From NCBI GenBank assembly GCA_045660325.1, contig JAZRDO010000016.1, forward strand, positions 1 through 35,561: a stretch of DNA of 35,561 bases, read 5' to 3'. Source of the DNA: SVTX01 sp045660325 (GTDB lineage: Bacteria > Bacillota > Clostridia > Oscillospirales > CAG-272). Under the pieces are notes generated by a model. That model saw only the letters and a program-made list of their open reading frames with translations, made no database searches and had not been told where the DNA came from. This document shows positions 31,348 to 35,561 of this stretch, in pieces. The stretch's first letter is position 1. Each line of letters begins with the position of its first letter. The position numbers and the translations under genes are program-made.

Positions 31348-31617
31348 ATGACGTGCGAAAATTTGCCCGCTAAAGCAAAAAACGGCTATTGCATAAAAGA
31401 CTGTATCTGTGAGGCAATAAATAAAACGAAGGAAACTTATTTCGAATGCGATTTCGATATCGGTGAGAGATTACACACGGATGATGCGGACGATCCCGAA
31501 ATAAGCATGTACAAAAACGGCAATATCAAGATACGGCTCTTTGACGTCATTCTCGTCGCAGGCGTGATGGGGGCTATAATGACAATAGCAAGGCTTATAA
31601 GGCTTATTAAAAAATAA
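31348..31617 (+). CDS. Small hypothetical membrane protein, 89 aa
   Basis: I do not recognise a family. GGAGG lies 5 nt upstream of the ATG and terminators sit on both sides, so expression is likely. The N-terminal half is acidic with four cysteines (C3, C15, C19, C21) and C34, and could bind a metal. The C-terminal third is a single membrane helix (about residues 65-82, LFDVILVAGVMGAIMTIA) ending in basic residues (RLIRLIKK). A tail-anchored protein with a cytoplasmic N-terminus or the reverse topology are both possible. Confidence 0.65.
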   Translation: MTCENLPAKAKNGYCIKDCICEAINKTKETYFECDFDIGERLHTDDADDPEISMYKNGNIKIRLFDVILVAGVMGAIMTIARLIRLIKK

Positions 31618-31622
31618 ATTTT

Positions 31623-31652
31623 GGACGTCTCATTCGAGACGTCCGTTTTTAT
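31623..31652 (+). terminator. Terminator between the 89-aa gene and tepA
   Basis: GGACGTCTC / GAGACGTCC is a perfect 9-bp stem with an ATTC loop, followed by GTTTTTAT on the plus strand. On the minus strand AAAATTTATTTTTT follows, so it may also end tepA transcription. Confidence 0.88.
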
Positions 31653-32329
31653 TTGCTCTTATATTCCTTGATCATTTCGCGAAGCTCACAAAGTGCAGTG
31701 TCAAGTCCGCCAACTGCGTCGATTATTCCGTACTCAACCGCCTCGTTCCCTTCTATTATCGAGCCAACGTCCGACGCCATCATATCGGGGCGCATCATAA
31801 GCTCGTACACCTTATCCTTCGTAGCATTCGAGTGCGCGCATATAAAATTGACGATTCGCTTCTGCATTTCTGTAAGATAAGTGAAGCTCTGTTCAACTCC
31901 GATCACAAGACCGTTAATTCTTACAGGGTGTATCGTCATAGTAGCACTCGGCACGATAAATGATTTCTTCGCCGAAACGGCAAGCGGCACGCCAATGGAA
32001 TGACCGCCACCAAGCACGAGGGATACCGTTGGCTTTCTCATTGACGCGATAACCTCGGCAATTGCAAGTCCCGCCTCAACGTCGCCTCCCATTGTATTGA
32101 GAAGCACCAAAACTCCATCCACGTCGTCGTCCTCCTCGCAGGAAACAAGCGTCGGGATTATTTGCTCGTACTTTGTTGCCTTCTGTCCCTCGGGGAGATA
32201 ATAATGCCCTTCTATCTGCCCTATTATCGTAAGATAATGAATATTCGCGCCATCCTTTTTGACGTCTCCGTCGTAGACCTCGCGTTCGTCCTTTTCGTCG
32301 TTTTTCTCGTCGTGTTTTTTCTCTGCCAT
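31649..32329 (-). CDS. tepA: TepA/YmfB-type ClpP-family serine protease
   Basis: This family is related to ClpP and B. subtilis TepA, linked to protein translocation and signal-peptide handling in the cytoplasm. The 226-residue protein has a highly charged N-terminal tail (residues 1-27). The ClpP fold follows, with LVLLNTMGGDVEAGLAIAE, the nucleophile motif LGGGHSIGVPLA (S111) and TIHPVRINGLVIG (H134). The ending EYGIIDAVGG is typical of ClpP-like proteins. A Shine-Dalgarno site (AAGGAG) lies 7 nt before the ATG. It is a single-gene unit, divergent from the pduL-type gene. In related genomes tepA-like genes often sit near ftsK; here ftsK is about 5 kb away. Confidence 0.9.
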   Translation of the reverse strand: MAEKKHDEKNDEKDEREVYDGDVKKDGANIHYLTIIGQIEGHYYLPEGQKATKYEQIIPTLVSCEEDDDVDGVLVLLNTMGGDVEAGLAIAEVIASMRKPTVSLVLGGGHSIGVPLAVSAKKSFIVPSATMTIHPVRINGLVIGVEQSFTYLTEMQKRIVNFICAHSNATKDKVYELMMRPDMMASDVGSIIEGNEAVEYGIIDAVGGLDTALCELREMIKEYKSK

Positions 32330-32410
32330 AAAATTCTCCTTGAATTTTGTTTCTTCATTATTATTAACAAGAAAGTTTTATAATATATTCAAGGTTTTTC
32401 AAAAAATATA

Positions 32411-32439
32411 TTTACTTTTAGATTTTTTTGTGTTATAAT
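32411..32439 (+). promoter_or_regulatory. Sigma-A promoter of the pduL-type gene
   Basis: TTTACT (32411-32416) and a perfect TATAAT (32434-32439) are separated by 17 bp, about 60 bases before the start codon. The surrounding sequence is A/T-rich. Confidence 0.75.
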
Positions 32440-32498
32440 TATTATGTATGTGAATACGACAAAAAATTTAAATTTCAATATAAAGAGAGGATATTAGT

Positions 32499-33074
32499 AT
32501 GGCAAACAAGGTACTTGTTGAAACATCCGCAAGACACATCCACTTAACAGACGAAGCAGTTGCTGTTCTCTACGGTGAAGGTGCTACTCTTACACCCAAG
32601 AAGATGCTCTCCCAGCCCGATCAGTTCGCTGCTGCAAACGAAAAGATCAAGGTTGTAGGTCCTAAGGGCGAGCTTATGCTCTCCGTTCTCGGCCCCACAA
32701 GAAAGAGCAACCAGATCGAGCTTTCCTTCTCTGATGCAAGAGCTATCGGTCTTAAGTCCGTTCCCGTTCGCGAGTCCGGTGACGTTGCAGGTACACCCGG
32801 CGTTAAGATGGTAGGCCCCGCAGGCGAGATTGAGATCAACGAGGGCGTTATTATCGCAAAGAGACACATTCACTTCGACCCCGAAAGCGCTGCTGCATTC
32901 GGCGTTTCCGACAAGCAGATCGTTAAGGTTAAGATCGACAGCGACAGAACAACTATTTTTGATGACGTTGTTTGCCGCGTTTCCCCCGCTTACGCGCTTG
33001 CTATGCACATCGACACTGATGAATGCAACGCTTGCTCCGCATTCGGCGAGGTTTACGGCGAGGTTATTTGCTAA
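32499..33074 (+). CDS. pduL: PduL-type phosphate acyltransferase (phosphotransacetylase)
   Basis: PduL-type enzymes transfer acyl groups between CoA and phosphate, a key step of acetate or propionate fermentation with ATP gain through acetate kinase. The 191-residue protein has the two zinc-binding motifs SARHIHL (H13, H15) and KRHIHF (H123, H125). It also has the repeated beta-barrel elements KVVGPKGELMLSVLGPTR and KMVGPAGEIEINEGVI. No microcompartment shell genes are nearby and there is no N-terminal encapsulation helix, so a free cytoplasmic role as phosphotransacetylase is likely. GAGAGG precedes the ATG. Codon use is strongly biased. The SGNH hydrolase begins 6 bases after the stop. Confidence 0.93.
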   Translation: MANKVLVETSARHIHLTDEAVAVLYGEGATLTPKKMLSQPDQFAAANEKIKVVGPKGELMLSVLGPTRKSNQIELSFSDARAIGLKSVPVRESGDVAGTPGVKMVGPAGEIEINEGVIIAKRHIHFDPESAAAFGVSDKQIVKVKIDSDRTTIFDDVVCRVSPAYALAMHIDTDECNACSAFGEVYGEVIC

Positions 33075-33080
33075 TATATT

Positions 33081-33719
33081 ATGAAAAAGATTAAGCTTCT
33101 TTTTCAAGGCGACAGTATCACGGATGCGGGACGAGACCGAGACAACATCCACAATCTCGGTACAGGCTATGTGGGCATTGCCGCTCACCTTATCCGCGAA
33201 AAATACCCGAATGTTGAATTCGAATTTATTGATCTCGGAATAAGCGGTAACCGCACAGGTCAGCTTTTTGACCGTCTGCATCAGGACTGTATAGTTCACT
33301 CCCCCGATATTATTTCAATTCTTATCGGTGTAAATGACGTATGGCACCGCTACTCACTCGAGCAGGTACACACCACCGACGAGCAGGTTGAGGTAAATTA
33401 CCGCTCTATCTTAGAGCAAATTAAGCTCAAATGCCCCGAGGCTAAGCTTCTTATGATGCAGCCCTTCACTGAGGGAGATGATCAGGCACATATGCGAGCC
33501 GATCTTGAGAAGGTTCAAATAATTGTTGATACTCTTGCCGAAAAGTATGCCGATTCTTACATTAAGCTTGATGAAATAATTCACTCGCACGAAAAATACG
33601 GCGAGGAGCATTATTTCACACGCGACGGCGTTCACCCAAATTCCAACGGAGCTATGTTTATAGCATCGCTCTATGCGGACGCTGTTTCGCCATTAATTGA
33701 CGAAATCATTGCAAAATGA
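33081..33719 (+). CDS. SGNH/GDSL-family hydrolase
   Basis: SGNH hydrolases are esterases or acetylhydrolases acting on lipids or acetylated carbohydrates. The 212-residue protein has all four blocks: I FQGDSIT (S12 nucleophile), II LGISGNRTG (G53, N57), III IGVNDVW (N85) and V DGVHPN (D182, H185). It has no signal peptide, so it is probably cytoplasmic and may deacetylate imported sugars. The start has no clear Shine-Dalgarno site. Only six bases separate it from the pduL-type stop, so translational coupling is likely. Codon use is less biased than in its neighbours. Confidence 0.93.
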   Translation: MKKIKLLFQGDSITDAGRDRDNIHNLGTGYVGIAAHLIREKYPNVEFEFIDLGISGNRTGQLFDRLHQDCIVHSPDIISILIGVNDVWHRYSLEQVHTTDEQVEVNYRSILEQIKLKCPEAKLLMMQPFTEGDDQAHMRADLEKVQIIVDTLAEKYADSYIKLDEIIHSHEKYGEEHYFTRDGVHPNSNGAMFIASLYADAVSPLIDEIIAK

Positions 33720-33769
33720 TTTTATAAAGATGTTTTATTTTAAAAATTATACACAAGGAGAACAAAAAA

Positions 33770-34486
33770 ATGAGCACAGAATTTAACTGCGAATATGCTA
33801 CAAGCCTTGAAGTACAGCATATGTGCAAGGTTGCTAAGGGTCCTGATCACGGTCCCGCTCCCATTCCCGAAGAAGGTAAGTGGGTACAGGCAAAACAGAT
33901 CTCGGATATTTCCGCATACACACACGGTGTGGGCTGGTGCGCACCCCAGCAGGGCGCTTGCAAGCTCTCCCTTAACGTAAAGAACGGTGTTATCGAAGAA
34001 GCACTCGTTGAAACAATCGGTTGCTCCGGTATGACTCACTCCGCTGCTATGGCTGCTGAGATCCTCCCCGGCAAGACAATCCTTGAAGCTCTCAACACAG
34101 ACCTTGTTTGTGATGCTATCAACACAGCTATGAGAGAGCTCTTCCTCCAGATCGTTTACGGTAGATCCCAGTCCGCTTTCTCTGAGGGCGGCCTCGTAAT
34201 CGGCGCAGGTATGGAAGACCTCGGTAAGGGCGAAAGATCCATGGTTGGTACAATGTACGGTACAAAGGCTAAGGGTGTTAGATACCTCGAAATGACAGAA
34301 GGTTACTGCACAAGAATGGCTCTCGATGCTGACAACCAGGTTATCGGCTACGAATTCGTATCCCTCGGCAAGATGACAGACTTCATCAAGAAGGGTATGG
34401 AGCCCAACGAAGCATACGAAAAGTCCAAGGGTACATACGGCAGATTCGCTGACGCCGTTAAGTACATCGACCCCCGTAAGGAATAA
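33770..34486 (+). CDS. IscU/NifU-like scaffold-type protein paired with GGGtGRT protein
   Basis: The 238-residue protein contains an IscU/NifU-N-like core (about residues 55-130). GACKLSLNVKNGVIEEA has C64 and TIGCSGMTHSAAMAAEIL has C85. These correspond to two of the three cluster-binding cysteines of IscU. GKTILEAL follows in the same order as in IscU. The third cysteine is not at its usual place; C114 or C180 could serve. Residues 1-55 and 135-238 are additions not found in IscU. Function is unknown. Fe-S assembly or delivery to the neighbouring protein is inferred. AAGGAG lies about 9 nt before the ATG. Codon bias is extreme. The GGGtGRT gene follows after 20 bases. Confidence 0.8.
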   Translation: MSTEFNCEYATSLEVQHMCKVAKGPDHGPAPIPEEGKWVQAKQISDISAYTHGVGWCAPQQGACKLSLNVKNGVIEEALVETIGCSGMTHSAAMAAEILPGKTILEALNTDLVCDAINTAMRELFLQIVYGRSQSAFSEGGLVIGAGMEDLGKGERSMVGTMYGTKAKGVRYLEMTEGYCTRMALDADNQVIGYEFVSLGKMTDFIKKGMEPNEAYEKSKGTYGRFADAVKYIDPRKE

Positions 34487-34506
34487 TTTAGCAGGAGGAA
34501 AATATA

Positions 34507-35505
34507 ATGGCACATTTTGAAGGTTATGAAAGACGCGAAGCGAAAATTCTCGCTTGTCTTAAGGAATACGGAATTTCCTCCATCGACGAATGTAAGGAAA
34601 TTTGTGACGCTAAGGGCATCAACCCCTATAAGATCGTAGAAGAAACACAGCCTATCGCATTCGAGAATGCTAAGTGGGCTTACACAGTTGGCGCAGCTAT
34701 CGCAATCAAGAAGGGCTGCACAAAGGCTTCTGACGCCGCTGCCGCTATCGGTATCGGTCTTCAGTCCTTCTGTATCCCCGGCTCCGTTGCTGAAAACCGT
34801 AAGGTTGGTCTTGGCCACGGTAACCTCGGCGCAATGCTTCTCTCCGAAGAAACAGATTGCTTCTGCTTCCTCGCCGGTCACGAATCCTTCGCAGCTGCTG
34901 AAGGCGCTATCAAGATCGCCCTCAACGCTAACAAGGTAAGAGTAAAGCCCCTCCGCGTTATCCTCAACGGTCTCGGCAAGGACGCTGCATTCATCATTTC
35001 CAGAATCAACGGCTTTACATACGTTCAGACAGAATTTGACCCCTACACAGAAGAGGTTAAGGTTGTAAAGGAAACAGCTTACTCCGACGGCCCCAGAGCT
35101 GCAGTTAAGTGCTACGGCTCCGACTCCGTTCCCGAAGGCGTTGCTATCATGCGTCTTGAGAACGTTGGCGTTTCTATTACAGGTAACTCCACTAACCCCA
35201 CTCGCTTCCAGCACCCCGTTGCAGGTACATACAAGAAGTGGTGTAACGAAAACGGCAAGAAGTACTTCTCCGTTGCTTCCGGTGGTGGTACAGGTAGAAC
35301 CCTCCATCCCGATAACATGGCAGCAGGCCCCGCTTCCTACGGTATGACAGATACAATGGGTAGAATGCACGGCGACGCTCAGTTCGCAGGCTCTTCTTCC
35401 GTTCCCGCTCACGTAGAAATGATGGGTCTCATCGGCGCTGGTAACAACCCCATGGTAGGAATGACCGTGGCAGTAGCCGTAGCGATTGAGGAAGCTTCAA
35501 AATAA
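34507..35505 (+). CDS. GGGtGRT-family protein
   Basis: The 332-residue protein has the family's namesake motif, GGGTGRT at residues 259-265, and other dense glycine-rich segments (GLGHGNLGAML at 101-111, LIGAGNNPMVGM near the end). It carries nine cysteines (17, 29, 33, 71, 89, 118, 120, 202, 246), among them C29-x3-C33 and C118-x-C120. No signal peptide or membrane helix is visible, so it is cytoplasmic. The length is close to full for the family, whose function I do not know to be established. A strong GGAGG precedes the ATG, and 20 bases separate it from the IscU-like gene. Extreme codon bias suggests high expression. A cluster-binding or redox role is inferred only from the partner and cysteines. 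Confidence 0.88.
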   Translation: MAHFEGYERREAKILACLKEYGISSIDECKEICDAKGINPYKIVEETQPIAFENAKWAYTVGAAIAIKKGCTKASDAAAAIGIGLQSFCIPGSVAENRKVGLGHGNLGAMLLSEETDCFCFLAGHESFAAAEGAIKIALNANKVRVKPLRVILNGLGKDAAFIISRINGFTYVQTEFDPYTEEVKVVKETAYSDGPRAAVKCYGSDSVPEGVAIMRLENVGVSITGNSTNPTRFQHPVAGTYKKWCNENGKKYFSVASGGGTGRTLHPDNMAAGPASYGMTDTMGRMHGDAQFAGSSSVPAHVEMMGLIGAGNNPMVGMTVAVAVAIEEASK

Positions 35506-35529
35506 GCAATAACGAAATTGGTAAAGGAA

Positions 35530-35550
35530 ACTTCAGGTCATTCCTGAAGT
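35530..35550 (+). other. Hairpin after the GGGtGRT gene
   Basis: ACTTCAGG / CCTGAAGT form a perfect 8-bp stem with a 5-nt loop. No T-tract follows. Instead CGGAGG, a possible ribosome-binding site for a gene beyond the window edge, lies right after it. Confidence 0.45.
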
Positions 35551-35561
35551 CGGAGGCCAAG

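Noticed and set aside
34348..35412. 354-residue minus-strand open frame opposite the GGGtGRT gene
   Set aside because: Antisense shadow of a strongly biased gene, with low-complexity Cys/Ser-rich translation and no start signals.
1..35561. CRISPR arrays, tRNA/rRNA genes, insertion sequences, prophage
   Set aside because: I looked for regularly spaced repeats, tRNA-like CCA ends and arms, transposase motifs and phage genes, and found none.

Overview
The window is about 35.6 kb of mid-GC DNA from an anaerobic, endospore-forming member of the Clostridia, probably a gut-type lineage near the Oscillospiraceae; that placement is an inference. The evidence is the early-sporulation gene set (spoIIAA-AB-sigF, spoIIGA-sigE, all eight spoIIIA genes), a group B-type [FeFe] hydrogenase, an oxygen-scavenging flavodiiron protein, pyruvate phosphate dikinase, and sigma-A promoters of TTGACA-17-TATAAT type. 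I see no CRISPR array, tRNA, rRNA, prophage or insertion sequence. No stretch longer than 300 bases lacks a gene. Starts were moved downstream of the longest open frame where a Shine-Dalgarno site or gene overlap favours an inner ATG.

Layout. 1-2454 (+): 3' end of ppdK, a SanA/YdcF-like membrane protein and a small basic protein. 2493-4165 (-): the spoIIA operon. 4276-4439: a repeat-flanked hairpin unit. 4440-6488 (-): an EF-G-like gene interrupted by one in-frame TAG. 6727-9797 (-): tatD, yigZ, hflX, then rpmE with its own promoter and terminator. 9928-10431 (-): a lipoprotein. 10595-12169 (+): spoIIGA-sigE. 12195-13244 (-): a PRK06851-type P-loop protein. 13355-18129 (-): spoIIIAA to spoIIIAH. 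18229-26256 (-): a flavodiiron-rubredoxin fusion, then (in transcription order) ftsK/spoIIIE, lgt, a CPBP protease and the hydrogenase. 26468-27341 (+): two half-size TauE/SafE proteins. 27379-30144 (+): rpsO and pnp, each behind a structured leader. 30229-31617 (+): a VanY-like protein without its catalytic residues and a small membrane protein. 31649-32329 (-): a TepA/ClpP-like protease. 32499-35505 (+): a PduL-type phosphotransacylase, an SGNH hydrolase, an IscU-like protein and a GGGtGRT-family protein.

How the genes fit together. Three sporulation units give a coherent early programme. SpoIIAA, SpoIIAB and SigF set forespore sigma-F activity. SpoIIGA processes pro-sigma-E. SpoIIIAA-AH builds the mother-cell side of the feeding-tube channel. 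The spoIIA and spoIIG promoter regions share a Spo0A-box-like CCGACAA exactly 20 nt upstream of a -10-like hexamer. A second theme is anaerobic energy and redox metabolism: ppdK, hydrogenase, flavodiiron protein, PduL and the strongly codon-biased IscU-like/GGGtGRT pair. The observations most worth following are the amber-interrupted EF-G gene (TAG ends none of 39 genes here), the IscU-like/GGGtGRT pair, the degenerate VanY-like protein, the pnp and rpsO leaders, and the matched Spo0A-like boxes.
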